Below, in pieces: positions 17,142 to 25,803 of a DNA stretch of 64,000 nt (the first letter of the stretch is position 1; each line of letters begins with the position of its first letter). The DNA is from an uncultured Ruminococcus sp. (GTDB taxonomy: Bacteria > Bacillota > Clostridia > Lachnospirales > Lachnospiraceae). The position numbers and the translations under genes were made by a program. The notes below the pieces were generated by a model. That model worked only from the letters and a program-made list of their open reading frames with translations, made no database searches and had not been told where the DNA came from. Location: NCBI GenBank assembly GCA_904377845.1, contig CAJFGR010000004.1:1-64000 (forward strand), written 5' to 3'.

Positions 17142-17279
17142 GTGAACTGTTACTTTATATTATATACTGTTTCTTCTGATTCGGAAACCCCTTGCCTTTT
17201 TATGGGTATCCATGGTAATATATGCGGTGGTGCGTAATGAATTCAAATATTTAGTTTCATTTTAAGGAGAAAAATCAGT

Positions 17280-18914
17280 ATGATCAGTGCAAACAATGTG
17301 ACACTGCGCGTAGGTAAGAAAGCGCTTTTTGAGGATGTCAACATCAAGTTCACAGAGGGCAACTGCTACGGTCTCATCGGAGCCAACGGTGCGGGGAAAT
17401 CTACATTTCTGAAGATCCTGTCCGGACAGCTTGAACCGACGAAAGGTGAGATTGCCATCACTCCGGGAGAGAGATTATCATTCCTGCAGCAGGATCATTT
17501 TAAATATGACGAATATCCGGTTATCGATACAGTTATCATGGGGAATGCCAGACTGTACGAGATCATGAAGGAAAAAGAAGTCATCTATGCGAAAGAAGAC
17601 TTTACAGAAGAGGACGGAATCAAGGCCAGCGAGCTCGAAGCCGAATTTGCCACAATGAACGGCTGGGAGGCCGAGTCTGACGCCGCATCCCTTCTGAACG
17701 GACTGGGAATCGACACAGAACTTCATTATAAATATATGAAAGATCTGGCCGGTCCGGAGAAAGTGAAGGTACTGCTCGCCCAGGCGCTGTTCGGGAATCC
17801 GGACATCCTGCTTCTCGACGAGCCGACCAACCATCTGGATCTGGACGCAATCGCATGGCTTGAGGAGTTCCTGATCAACTTTGACAACACAGTGATCGTT
17901 GTATCCCATGACCGTTACTTCTTAAATAAAGTATGTACGCAGATCGCGGATATCGATTACGGAAAAATACAGCTCTATGCCGGAAACTATGACTTCTGGT
18001 ACGAATCCAGCCAGCTGCTGATCCGCCAGATGAAAGAAGCGAACAAGAAAAAGGAAGAAAAGATCAAGGAGCTTCAGGAGTTTATCTCCCGGTTCAGCGC
18101 CAACGCTTCCAAATCCAAACAGGCGACTTCAAGAAAGCGTGCTCTGGAGAAGATCCAGCTCGACGAGATCAAGCCGTCCAGCAGGAAATATCCTTATATT
18201 GACTTCCGTCCGAACCGCGAGATCGGAAATGAAGTTCTTACAGTTGAAGGGCTCTCAAAGACGATTGACGGTGAGAAGGTGCTGGACAATATCAGCTTTA
18301 CTCTCGGCCATAACGATAAAGTGGCATTTGTCGGCAGCAATGAGCTTGCCAAGACTGTTCTCTTCAAAATCCTGATCGGAGAGATGGAACCGGATGAGGG
18401 AACATACAAATGGGGCGTCACTACTTCTCAGGCATACTTCCCGAAGGATTTCGGCGGAGAATTCGACAATGACTATAATATTACAGAATGGCTCACTCAG
18501 TATTCTGAAGAAAAAGACGTCACATACGTCCGTGGTTTCCTTGGCCGTATGCTCTTCTCCGGTGAAGACGGTGTCAAGAAAGTGAAGGTATTATCCGGTG
18601 GCGAGAAAGTCCGCTGCCTGCTCTCCAAGATGATGATCTCAGGTGCAAACGTTCTGCTGCTCGATGAGCCGACCAACCATCTTGATATGGAAGCAATCAC
18701 CGCTCTCAACAATGGTATGATCAAGTTCCCGGGCGTGCTTCTCTTCACCTCAAGAGACCATCAGATCGTCCAGACGACTGCAAACCGTATCATGGAGATC
18801 GTACCGGGCGGACACCTCATCGACAAGATCACAACATACGATGAGTATCTCGAGAGCGATGAGATGGCGAGAAAGAGACAGACATACTCTGTACAGACAG
18901 AGGAAAACGACTAA
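17280..18914 (+). CDS. ABC-F family ATPase (YkpA/YbiT-like)
   Basis: A soluble 544-aa protein with two ABC ATPase domains and no membrane segments, so it belongs to the ribosome-associated ABC-F family rather than to transporters. Domain 1 has GANGAGKST and LLLDEPTNHLD; the linker after residue 240 is charged and coiled; domain 2 has LSGGEKVRCLLSKMM and LLLDEPTNHLDMEA. Its second Walker A is degenerate (GSNELAKTV instead of GxxxxGK[ST]), which is typical of the YbiT/YkpA subgroup. That subgroup is not known as an antibiotic-resistance determinant. Start ATG is preceded by AAGGAG. Confidence 0.9.
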   Translation: MISANNVTLRVGKKALFEDVNIKFTEGNCYGLIGANGAGKSTFLKILSGQLEPTKGEIAITPGERLSFLQQDHFKYDEYPVIDTVIMGNARLYEIMKEKEVIYAKEDFTEEDGIKASELEAEFATMNGWEAESDAASLLNGLGIDTELHYKYMKDLAGPEKVKVLLAQALFGNPDILLLDEPTNHLDLDAIAWLEEFLINFDNTVIVVSHDRYFLNKVCTQIADIDYGKIQLYAGNYDFWYESSQLLIRQMKEANKKKEEKIKELQEFISRFSANASKSKQATSRKRALEKIQLDEIKPSSRKYPYIDFRPNREIGNEVLTVEGLSKTIDGEKVLDNISFTLGHNDKVAFVGSNELAKTVLFKILIGEMEPDEGTYKWGVTTSQAYFPKDFGGEFDNDYNITEWLTQYSEEKDVTYVRGFLGRMLFSGEDGVKKVKVLSGGEKVRCLLSKMMISGANVLLLDEPTNHLDMEAITALNNGMIKFPGVLLFTSRDHQIVQTTANRIMEIVPGGHLIDKITTYDEYLESDEMARKRQTYSVQTEEND

Positions 18915-18951
18915 CAGTCTGCACTTTTTGCCTGATTTTTCAATTTCAGGG

Positions 18952-19016
18952 TTTTCATTTTCCCCTGACTCTGCTATAATAATAAAGCTGTGGATGCCTG
19001 ATCCGCATCCACAGCT
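18952..19016 (+). promoter_or_regulatory. tRNA-Ser promoter with start-site hairpin
   Basis: TTTTCA (18952-18957), 17 bp, TATAAT (18975-18980). Five bases later a perfect 12-bp stem AGCTGTGGATGC/GCATCCACAGCT (18986-19016) begins at the expected +1, ten bases before the tRNA. It may be a 5' leader hairpin of the pre-tRNA or a terminator for the ABC-F gene; it lacks a strong T run. Confidence 0.5.
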
Positions 19017-19026
19017 CTTATAATCA

Positions 19027-19112
19027 GGAGACGTATCGAAGTGGTCATAACGGGGCGCACTCGAAATGCGTTTGCCCTCCGGGGCACGAGGGTTCGAATC
19101 CCTCCGTCTCCG
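19027..19112 (+). tRNA. tRNA-Ser (anticodon CGA)
   Basis: The acceptor GGAGACG (19027-19033) pairs with CGTCTCC (19105-19111), discriminator G at 19112. The D stem TCG/CGG, the anticodon stem GCGCA/TGCGT around the loop CTCGAAA, the long variable arm TGCCC/GGGCA typical of class II tRNAs, and the T arm GAGGG-TTCGAAT-CCCTC are all present. The anticodon CGA reads UCG serine codons. CCA is not encoded. Confidence 0.95.
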
Positions 19113-19142
19113 CTCTACAATTGAACAGAGATATATAAGATC

Positions 19143-19198
19143 ATGACCGTTTAAGTCCGCATCTGTTTATTATATCACGCAGGACTTTAAACGGTCAT
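19143..19198 (+). terminator. hairpin downstream of tRNA-Ser
   Basis: ATGACCGTTTAAGTCC (19143-19158) pairs with GGACTTTAAACGGTCAT (19182-19198) with one bulge, giving a 16-bp stem 30 nt after the tRNA. The following TTTTCATCTT is moderately T-rich, so it is probably the tRNA transcription terminator. Confidence 0.6.
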
Positions 19199-19226
19199 TT
19201 TCATCTTATGTCCCACTGATTTTGCA

Positions 19227-19301
19227 GGTCGAAAAGAGTCGAATGCTTTTTCTTGTCTGACAAAAACCTGCATTTTACGATATTAAAGGTGTTCCGTCGA
19301 A
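19227..19301 (+). promoter_or_regulatory. tandem 0A-like boxes upstream of the orphan Spo0A_C gene
   Basis: GGTCGAA (19227-19233), three bases, AGTCGAA (19237-19243) are two matches to the Spo0A box TGTCGAA with the 7+3+7 spacing used by Spo0A dimers. A third, CGTCGAA, is at 19295-19301. Each differs from consensus at the first base or two. They suggest control by Spo0A or self-control. Confidence 0.5.
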
Positions 19302-19330
19302 CAGGCGCTCAAATTAGAAAGGACATACAG

Positions 19331-19777
19331 ATGAATTATGAAAAAGTTATAATTAACACTCTGGATTCCTTTGGAGTCAGCCGTTCCTACACGGGTTATA
19401 ATTACGTAGTATATGGTCTCCTGCTCATCTTCGAAGATGCAGATCGTATCGAATGTATCACCAAAACGTTATACCTTGATGTGGCGAAACATTTTCACAC
19501 AAACTGGAGCTGCGTTGAGAAAAATATGCGTACTGTCGTAAACTGTGTTTGGAATTCCCATAACGCAGAACTTCTCGAAATTATCTTTAACAAATCCAAT
19601 CGCACAAAAAAGCCTACTAACAAAGAATTTTTTAAATATATGTACGACTATGTTTTTCAGACCGGCAGCGAAATAAAAATGGCAGACAAATATTTTCATG
19701 TCCTCTGCCCTATCTCCAACAGCTACTGTTCCGCATTGAGCGCATTTTATGTAAAACTGTCTAAAATGTTTGAGTAA
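19331..19777 (+). CDS. orphan Spo0A C-terminal (DNA-binding) domain protein
   Basis: A 148-aa protein in which residues about 10-110 align by eye with the sigma-A-activating, 0A-box-binding domain of the sporulation regulator Spo0A (GYNYVVYGL, ITKTLYLDVAKHFHTNWSCVEKNMR, KKPTNKEFFKY). The receiver domain is missing, so it cannot be switched by phosphorelay in the usual way. Start set at the ATG at 19331, behind AGAAAGGA; the longer reading from 19253 has no binding site and crosses the promoter region. It may compete with Spo0A or act as a small regulator. It ends 12 bases before a bidirectional terminator region. Confidence 0.82.
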   Translation: MNYEKVIINTLDSFGVSRSYTGYNYVVYGLLLIFEDADRIECITKTLYLDVAKHFHTNWSCVEKNMRTVVNCVWNSHNAELLEIIFNKSNRTKKPTNKEFFKYMYDYVFQTGSEIKMADKYFHVLCPISNSYCSALSAFYVKLSKMFE

Positions 19778-19832
19778 AGTTCCCGACAAATGAAGGCCCC
19801 GCTCCGCTTTGCCTCCGCAGAGTGTTTGCCAT

Positions 19833-19880
19833 ATGAAAAACGCCCCTGAACCTTTATAAGTTCCGGGCGTTTTTCATATT
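19833..19880. terminator. bidirectional rho-independent terminator
   Basis: TATGAAAAACGCCC pairs with GGGCGTTTTTCATA around a loop with its own short stem (GAAC/GTTC), giving T runs on both strands. It separates the plus-strand Spo0A_C gene from the converging minus-strand gene at 19899. Confidence 0.85.
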
Positions 19881-19898
19881 TCATCTGCTTTTCTTTTA

Positions 19899-20378
19899 TC
19901 AGTACTGGCACATTACTATAACTTTCTGGGGTGTCGTCTGTGCCGGCATACTGAATGTACTCGTTGTATAGTAGACAAGCAGTTCTGTGTTCTCCGGGCT
20001 GCAGGTATACTGCTGTCCGTTCAGGGTCATTACATTTGTCATCGGTCCGATGTTCAGTTTCAGTGAACCGTCGGCTGATGCAAGCTCATCATCAAAATAA
20101 TCCAGCAGCACCTGCTGTCCCCGTCTCAGAGACGTGATCAGCTCTGCCCGGTACTGGGGCGGATATACGGCCGGTGTAGGAAGATTTGTGTCATAGAATG
20201 CCGCAATGCGCATACCGGGGCGCAGCCGTACATTGTCAACTACGGTTGTATCTCCGGATACGACTACGTTTACAATGTTAGAGTCGCTGATAACAGACAA
20301 TGTCATAGAACAGCAGTCATCGCCTCTGTTGATTCCCTGAATAATTCCTTCTACCTTTTCAAATGTTTCATATGCCAT
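19899..20378 (-). CDS. hypothetical protein, possible OB-like beta protein
   Basis: Not recognised. A 159-aa protein without signal peptide or membrane segments. It is rich in beta-branched residues; the first 100 residues (EGIIQGINRGDDCCSMTLSV, GDTTVVDNVRLRPGMRIAAF) resemble a small barrel of the kind used for single-strand nucleic-acid or ligand binding, but this is only a visual impression. The C-terminus is Thr/Tyr-rich and ends MCQY. It is a single gene between a bidirectional terminator and a phosphatase gene 110 bp upstream. Confidence 0.6.
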   Translation of the reverse strand: MAYETFEKVEGIIQGINRGDDCCSMTLSVISDSNIVNVVVSGDTTVVDNVRLRPGMRIAAFYDTNLPTPAVYPPQYRAELITSLRRGQQVLLDYFDDELASADGSLKLNIGPMTNVMTLNGQQYTCSPENTELLVYYTTSTFSMPAQTTPQKVIVMCQY

Positions 20379-20488
20379 AACAGAAAGAGCTCCTTATTAA
20401 AGTCTTTCTATTATACTATGCACATTTTGTATCCTGCGTCTCTCTTCTCCGGCATACTTTTTATATACTGAAATGTGTAGTATATGTT

Positions 20489-21259
20489 TTAATGTCTGTC
20501 TGCATCACTGTACACTTCGCAGAATCTTGCTGCAGTAGAAACCGGCTCTCCTCCGAGCACCAGATGGGACACGTCACCGATCTTAAGTCCACGGAAGCAG
20601 GCAATCCCCTGCTGGCGCTCTTCGGTCACTACCTCTGTCACCGATGAAGGTGCAAGTGCCAGACTATGCCACAGGAAAAACGGCGAAACATTCCAAAGGC
20701 GGGAAAGAAGAACACAGGTAATACCGAAATGGCAGAAAAATGTCAGAGTATCTTTACTTTCTTTCTCCACCCGGTAGCATCTGCCGTCTCTTATGTAGCC
20801 GTGTTCTGCAAGAAACCTGTCAAACTCGCCCGTCACATAATCATATACTTCTACGGTATTCGAATTGCGGCTGATATCGCATTCTCTCCAATGTACCGGA
20901 TCCATACAGTCACTGAATTCCGCCCAGTAGGAGGGCATAGCATCCCAAACGATATGCGGTGCATACTTTCCGTCCTCCAGACTTGCATTCGGAAAAGCCC
21001 GCAGAAGCTGCGGCGACTGATTCAGATCTATCTGTGCGGGAAATTCTTTCAGCCAGCCGAGAGTCTTCGCCGTTCGTCCCAGTTTTCTCATGCTGTATCC
21101 TGCTGTTGCCTGGGCTCTTCCCAGTGGGGAGACATAGCATTCTCCAAGCTGCAGGGCCTGTGCGCGTTCTGCCAGTAGCGCAGCCTCCCTGTGGCCTTTC
21201 TCTGTCAATGTATCATGCACGTAGTCCGGATCTCCATGCCTTATAAACAGTAATCTCAT
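20489..21259 (-). CDS. histidine phosphatase family protein
   Basis: A 256-aa cytosolic protein of the phosphoglycerate-mutase-like histidine phosphatase branch. It starts with LLFIRHGDPDY, the RHG motif with the phospho-accepting His8, and has the second catalytic histidine in TFFCHFGITCV near residue 175. Members dephosphorylate small metabolites; the substrate is not assignable. Its start overlaps the stop of the upstream esterase gene by 4 nt, so both are made from one transcript. Confidence 0.85.
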   Translation of the reverse strand: MRLLFIRHGDPDYVHDTLTEKGHREAALLAERAQALQLGECYVSPLGRAQATAGYSMRKLGRTAKTLGWLKEFPAQIDLNQSPQLLRAFPNASLEDGKYAPHIVWDAMPSYWAEFSDCMDPVHWRECDISRNSNTVEVYDYVTGEFDRFLAEHGYIRDGRCYRVEKESKDTLTFFCHFGITCVLLSRLWNVSPFFLWHSLALAPSSVTEVVTEERQQGIACFRGLKIGDVSHLVLGGEPVSTAARFCEVYSDADRH

Positions 21260-22281
21260 TTTCTTTCTCCTTTGTCTCTGCTGCTCTTAGTTTTCTGCCA
21301 GATTTTATCCAGCCAGTCTTCTGCCAGGCTGGGCCAGACTCCTACTTCTTTTAAAGTTTTACCAATTGCAGCTTTTTCATCGGGCGTCCATTTTTCTTTC
21401 TTCTTGCCGTCCAGCCCGAAATCCGCCAGTATCTCAGCGCCCTTTTCCTCCGGATAGGCTGTCAGCCCCTGCGAAACAGCATCCGCCAGCAGTCTGATCT
21501 GCTCTAATGTATAAGGAACACCGAAATCTCTTTCCAGCCACCGCTCCGTAGCCACAGACATTCCATGTATTCCCTCAGAAAATACATGATGAGCAAAACA
21601 TACACCCTGTTTCCTGCACGCCGCAGCAAAAAGATAGCTGTTCTCCACGGGAACCGTGGCATCTGTCACGGTCTGCCAGAGAAAACAGGGCGGTGTATCC
21701 TCAGTTACATAGTTTTCAAGCGACATATATTCCAGTTCTTCCTCCGCAGGTTCACTTCCAAGAAGTGCAGTCATAGAATCCCGGTGCGTGTATTCTCCTG
21801 ACGTAATCACCGGATATGAAAGAATCGCCGCATCCGGTCGGTTGGATACAGTCTGATACTTCGGATCCCTATCTGTAATATCTCCGAAATGCACGCACAG
21901 ACTTGCACAGAGATGACCCCCTGCCGAAAAACCGCACAGAGCGATCTTCCCCGGATCAATCGCATACTCCACTGCATTTGCACGCACCATGCGTACCGCA
22001 CGTGAAATATCATGGAGAGGCTGCAGTTTCAGCGGCTCATCCAATAGATTCACTGTATAAGCCAGCACAAACACATTATAACCGGCGCGGTAAAATTCCT
22101 CAGCCGGAAGATTTCCTTCCGACGGGGACGCATTGCGGTATGCCCCGCCCGGCACAACGATCATAGCCGGATGGACATCCTTGTCTTCATGAATATAACT
22201 GGTCAAAAACGGCACAAAACCGTATGCTGCAGGATAATGGTACTCTCCGACCTGCCATAAAAATATCTTCTCTCCTATCAA
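21256..22281 (-). CDS. alpha/beta hydrolase (esterase/lipase family)
   Basis: A 341-aa cytosolic hydrolase of the BD-FAE/acetyl-xylan-esterase-like group. It has the oxyanion segment VVPGGAYRNASPSEGN, the nucleophile elbow CGFSAGGH near residue 133 and a likely catalytic histidine in SEGIHGMS near 240. The residues after about 300 form a charged helical tail. Start chosen at the TTG at 22281, which has AGGAGG seven bases upstream; the reading from 22302 begins within the binding site. Substrates are probably short acyl or acetyl esters, perhaps from glycans. Confidence 0.83.
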   Translation of the reverse strand: MIGEKIFLWQVGEYHYPAAYGFVPFLTSYIHEDKDVHPAMIVVPGGAYRNASPSEGNLPAEEFYRAGYNVFVLAYTVNLLDEPLKLQPLHDISRAVRMVRANAVEYAIDPGKIALCGFSAGGHLCASLCVHFGDITDRDPKYQTVSNRPDAAILSYPVITSGEYTHRDSMTALLGSEPAEEELEYMSLENYVTEDTPPCFLWQTVTDATVPVENSYLFAAACRKQGVCFAHHVFSEGIHGMSVATERWLERDFGVPYTLEQIRLLADAVSQGLTAYPEEKGAEILADFGLDGKKKEKWTPDEKAAIGKTLKEVGVWPSLAEDWLDKIWQKTKSSRDKGERK

Positions 22282-22304
22282 ACGATCTCCTCCTAATGTC
22301 AATC

Positions 22305-22361
22305 ACAAAAACAGCCTGCAGACAAACTGTAATCTGTATCTTTACTGTTTGCTGCAGGCTG
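22305..22361 (-). terminator. rho-independent terminator of mrp
   Basis: On the minus strand a stem formed by 22347-22361 and 22312-22327 (CAGCCTGCAG core) is followed by TTTTTG. It stands between the mrp stop and the esterase start, so mrp and the esterase operon are separate units. Confidence 0.8.
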
Positions 22362-22393
22362 AAGCCTTCTGTCTAAGGCATCACTGCTCTGCC

Positions 22394-23224
22394 TTAAAGC
22401 TCTGCATCATTCATATATGGATTTGTCACTTCGTAGAAGCGCTCTTCCTCAACCGCTTTTGCCAGATCCATATCGATCGGCATCTTTCCGAGCACCGGAA
22501 CGCCCATCTCTGCCGCGATCTGTTCGATATTGCTCTCACCGAATACTTTGATCTCTTTGCCGCAGTCCGGACATTTCACATAACTGTAGTTCTCCACAAT
22601 GCCGAGCACCGGAATATTCATCTGTTCTGCCATGTTAGCCGCTTTCTTCACGATCATCTGGACAAGATCCTGCGGTGAAGTAACGATGACCACGCCGTCT
22701 ACCGGAAGAGACTGGAATACGGTCAGCGGTACATCGCCTGTTCCCGGCGGCATATCTACGAAGAGATAGTCCAGTTCTCCCCACATAACGTCCGTCCAGA
22801 ACTGTTTCACAACACTCGCGATGATCGGTCCTCTCCAGATGACCGGAGCTGACTCATCCTCCAGGAGCAGGTTGACGGACATGATCTTTGTGCCGTCTTT
22901 CGCCGTACACGGGATGATACTTTCTTCTGTCGCGGATGCTTTTGTATGCACACCGTACATCTTCGGGATAGACGGTCCGGTGATATCGGCGTCAAGGATA
23001 CCGACTTTATATCCTTTCTCAACCATCATCCTTGCAAGGGATGCAGTCACAAGCGATTTTCCTACTCCGCCTTTGCCGCTGACAACTCCGATCACTTTCT
23101 TGATCGAAGAGTACATATTCGCCGGCTCGCGGAAGTCTGTCTTCTTGCTGCTGCACGTATCTGCATGAGCGCAGCCTGCACAGGATTCTTCTGTGCATTC
23201 AGTTGTATTCTGTTCTTCTGCCAT
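22394..23224 (-). CDS. mrp: Mrp/NBP35-family ATP-binding iron-sulfur carrier
   Basis: A cytosolic P-loop ATPase of 276 aa that is thought to hold and deliver Fe-S clusters. It has the deviant Walker A GVVSGKGGVGKS (near 46-57), the MPPGTGD switch region and the bridging cluster cysteines in YVKCPDCGKE near residue 218. The N-terminal extension carries further cysteines (CTEESCAGCAHADTC, residues 10-24), a pattern like the NBP35-type amino-terminal cluster. The gene is monocistronic, bounded by a terminator downstream and a 130-bp gap upstream. Confidence 0.92.
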   Translation of the reverse strand: MAEEQNTTECTEESCAGCAHADTCSSKKTDFREPANMYSSIKKVIGVVSGKGGVGKSLVTASLARMMVEKGYKVGILDADITGPSIPKMYGVHTKASATEESIIPCTAKDGTKIMSVNLLLEDESAPVIWRGPIIASVVKQFWTDVMWGELDYLFVDMPPGTGDVPLTVFQSLPVDGVVIVTSPQDLVQMIVKKAANMAEQMNIPVLGIVENYSYVKCPDCGKEIKVFGESNIEQIAAEMGVPVLGKMPIDMDLAKAVEEERFYEVTNPYMNDAEL

Positions 23225-23354
23225 GATTCATAACCTTCTTTCTTTCTAAGACTTGTCCCGACAAAGGCTGTCAGGATCCGCCACATGAGTCAGTATACCA
23301 CACTGCAGAGACTTTTGTACATATTTTAAATCAGGTTTTCGACTTTTGTCGTTT

Positions 23355-24203
23355 TCATACTTCCATTAACCTGATCTGTTCAAAGATCCGGCTCATCGGC
23401 ACGCAAAACTCTCCGCCGAAGATTCCCACCGGCACATCGTCCTGAGGCCCGTATACTGCCGCAATATCCTCCACCGGGGTCCAGTACACACATACGCGTT
23501 CCCGGTCCGGATCGATCAGCCAGTACTCTCTGACTCCTGCTGTTGCATACTTCGCAAGCTTAATCTTAGTGTCCATACGGGCAGATGAGGGGGACAGGAT
23601 CTCCACGACCAGATCCGGAGCGCCCATGATACATCTTCTGGTACGTTTCGACGGATCACAGACGACTACAAGATCCGGCTCCAGCATTGACCGGTCATCA
23701 CAGTCGATCTGGACATCAAGAGGAGACGGGAGTACGATGCAGTCTCCGTTTTTCGAAGAGATCCATCCATCAAGGGCGGCAACAACCTTTGTAATAATGT
23801 ACTGATGTATCATACTTGGCGCGGCCATATCGTAGATCACGCCGTCGATCAGCTCCACCCGCCTGTTATCGGGGATCGCATAGTAATCATCCAGCGTATA
23901 CCCGCCCGGTTTTGCCTTATACACTGCAGATGGTTCACATACGAGATCTGAGCTGTCAAATTTCCTGCCGTAAGTATAGCCCAGTGGTTCCTCCTCAGAA
24001 TCTTTCCTGCCCTCCGGCATATTATCCTGTTGTTCGTTCTTCATAATAAACTCCAGAGCACGGAGCGTCTTATTTCTCGGCGTCCGCGTCTCCCCGTTAA
24101 ATATCTTCTGGATCGTTCCCTGAGGCACGCCGGAAAGCTCAGCAAGCTGTGCAAATGTGTATCCGTTCTTCTCTTTAAAGTATTTAAGCTGTTCCAGATT
24201 CAT
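23355..24203 (-). CDS. XRE HTH domain fused to Uma2-family nuclease-like domain
   Basis: A 282-aa protein. Residues 1-60 form a lambda-repressor-like helix-turn-helix (FAQLAELSGVPQGTIQKIFNGE). Residues about 95-280 are a Uma2-family domain of the PD-(D/E)XK nuclease superfamily, with RVELIDGVIYDMA, LEPDLVVVCD, APDLVVEILSPSS and KYATAGVREYWLID holding the Glu/Asp and Lys of the predicted active site. Uma2 proteins are abundant but their function is unproven. Start chosen at the ATG at 24203 with GGAGGAGGG upstream; a longer reading adds 32 residues without a site. Alone between mrp and a MATE gene. Confidence 0.85.
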   Translation of the reverse strand: MNLEQLKYFKEKNGYTFAQLAELSGVPQGTIQKIFNGETRTPRNKTLRALEFIMKNEQQDNMPEGRKDSEEEPLGYTYGRKFDSSDLVCEPSAVYKAKPGGYTLDDYYAIPDNRRVELIDGVIYDMAAPSMIHQYIITKVVAALDGWISSKNGDCIVLPSPLDVQIDCDDRSMLEPDLVVVCDPSKRTRRCIMGAPDLVVEILSPSSARMDTKIKLAKYATAGVREYWLIDPDRERVCVYWTPVEDIAAVYGPQDDVPVGIFGGEFCVPMSRIFEQIRLMEV

Positions 24204-24310
24204 GCCCTCCTCCTTTCCGCAGTCACAGATCAGCAATGCAAAAACGGTTGAAATCCGGTTATTATTTTGTATAATACCGTTTTTCAACCGTTTTGTCAAT
24301 CATATATTGT

Positions 24311-25711
24311 TCAGCCTGCCGTTTCCCGAACTTCTGTCCTTGTCACATCTTTCAGCCACTTATAACTCCGGTATCGCCGCAGCGAGATCGGGATCTTGAT
24401 GATCTCATCGCTCATCAGGATCACATATACGGCCGGCACACTCAATTTGAGGACAAACGCCGCTATAAATCCGAACAGGATAGAACATCCCCACATCGTA
24501 CTCACATCCATGATCAGACCGAAACGGGTATCTCCTCCTGAACGGAAAATTCCTACCACCATGGTCGTGTTAAATGCCTGTGCGATCACAAAATAGGACA
24601 TAACAAAAAACATAATCCTCAGGTAGCTTTTTGCCGTATCTGTCAGCGAAAGAGCCGCTGCCGCGGGACCTGATACTGTCAGTATAACCAGACCTCCCAA
24701 AAGTCCCATAACCAGACTGAGCAGGATAAAACGCTTTGCATAGGCACGGGCGTGTTCCAGCTTTTTCTCTCCGATGGTCTTGCCCAGATAGATGGCCGCC
24801 GCACTGGACAGACCGAAAGATACTACCGTGGCAAGCTGTCTTGCCACCTGCGCCACAGAGTTTGCCGCCACTGCCGCACTTCCCAGATGTCCCAGAATTG
24901 CGGTATTCGCGGCAGTTCCCATTCCCCACATAACCTCATTTGCGACAACCGGAAGGGCATATTTCATATAGTCGCGGAACAGCGCCCTGTCCGTATGCAG
25001 GATATATTTCGGACGGAGCTTGATCTCCTTATTAAAAAGACGGGCATATCCTGCCGTCAATATCACTTCAAGGATACGTGCGCACAGGGTTCCCAGCGCC
25101 GCGCCGGAGACCCCCATTGCCGGCAGACCGAACAGGCCGAAGATAAAGATAGAGTTCATCACAATATTGCAGAGCAGGGAACAGAGATACACCACTGTCG
25201 CCACGATCACACGCTCCACGCTGCGCATGACATAGAGATAGGCCTGCGTCACACCGATCATGATATAGGTAAATGCGACGATACGCAGATACTTTACCCC
25301 TTCTGCGATCACAGCCGGATCTGAGGTGAAAATCTGCATCAGAAGCGATGGCACCGCGAGCGCCGCCACTGTAAACAGAGCTGTCACAAGAACCGCCGCT
25401 TTCACTGTCATACCAAGAATCTTTTCAATTGTCTCCCTGTCTCCTTTTCCCCAGTACTGCGCTGTCAGGACAGTAGCCCCGGAAGTAAGGCCGAAGAGGA
25501 AAAGAGTCATGATATACTGCACCTGTCCTGCAAGGGAGGCTCCCGAGAGCGCTGTCTCTCCCACCGCGCCGAGCATGACGACATCAGCCGCCGTCACTCC
25601 CACATTGATCAGATTCTGGAGTGCCATGGGAACTACAAGTCCTATAACAGTCTTGTAAAAAGCTCCCCAGTCAATTCCGAGATTGTTCTCTTTTCTTGCC
25701 ATATGAAACAT
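24311..25711 (-). CDS. MATE family efflux transporter
   Basis: A full-length 466-aa MATE (multi-antimicrobial extrusion) protein with about 12 membrane segments in two bundles. It exports drugs or metabolites with Na+ or H+. Typical features are the N-terminal bundle VVPMALQNLINVGVTAADVVMLG and LTAQYWGKGDRETIEK, and the second-bundle VANEVMWGMG. It lies 92 bp downstream of the PurF-like gene; the gap holds a GCCCGGCAG/CTGTCGGGC stem (25754-25789) without a T tract. Substrate not assignable. Confidence 0.92.
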   Translation of the reverse strand: MFHMARKENNLGIDWGAFYKTVIGLVVPMALQNLINVGVTAADVVMLGAVGETALSGASLAGQVQYIMTLFLFGLTSGATVLTAQYWGKGDRETIEKILGMTVKAAVLVTALFTVAALAVPSLLMQIFTSDPAVIAEGVKYLRIVAFTYIMIGVTQAYLYVMRSVERVIVATVVYLCSLLCNIVMNSIFIFGLFGLPAMGVSGAALGTLCARILEVILTAGYARLFNKEIKLRPKYILHTDRALFRDYMKYALPVVANEVMWGMGTAANTAILGHLGSAAVAANSVAQVARQLATVVSFGLSSAAAIYLGKTIGEKKLEHARAYAKRFILLSLVMGLLGGLVILTVSGPAAAALSLTDTAKSYLRIMFFVMSYFVIAQAFNTTMVVGIFRSGGDTRFGLIMDVSTMWGCSILFGFIAAFVLKLSVPAVYVILMSDEIIKIPISLRRYRSYKWLKDVTRTEVRETAG

Positions 25712-25803
25712 GAATTATATCCCCCGTTTACACTAAAAATCGGACACAGTTTTGCCCGGCAGAACAGCATAGATCTGTATCTGTCGGGCATTCTGCTGAA
25801 ATT

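Noticed and set aside
17280..18914. Antibiotic-resistance (ARE) ABC-F protein
   Set aside because: Length, short linker and degenerate second Walker A fit the YkpA/YbiT housekeeping group better.
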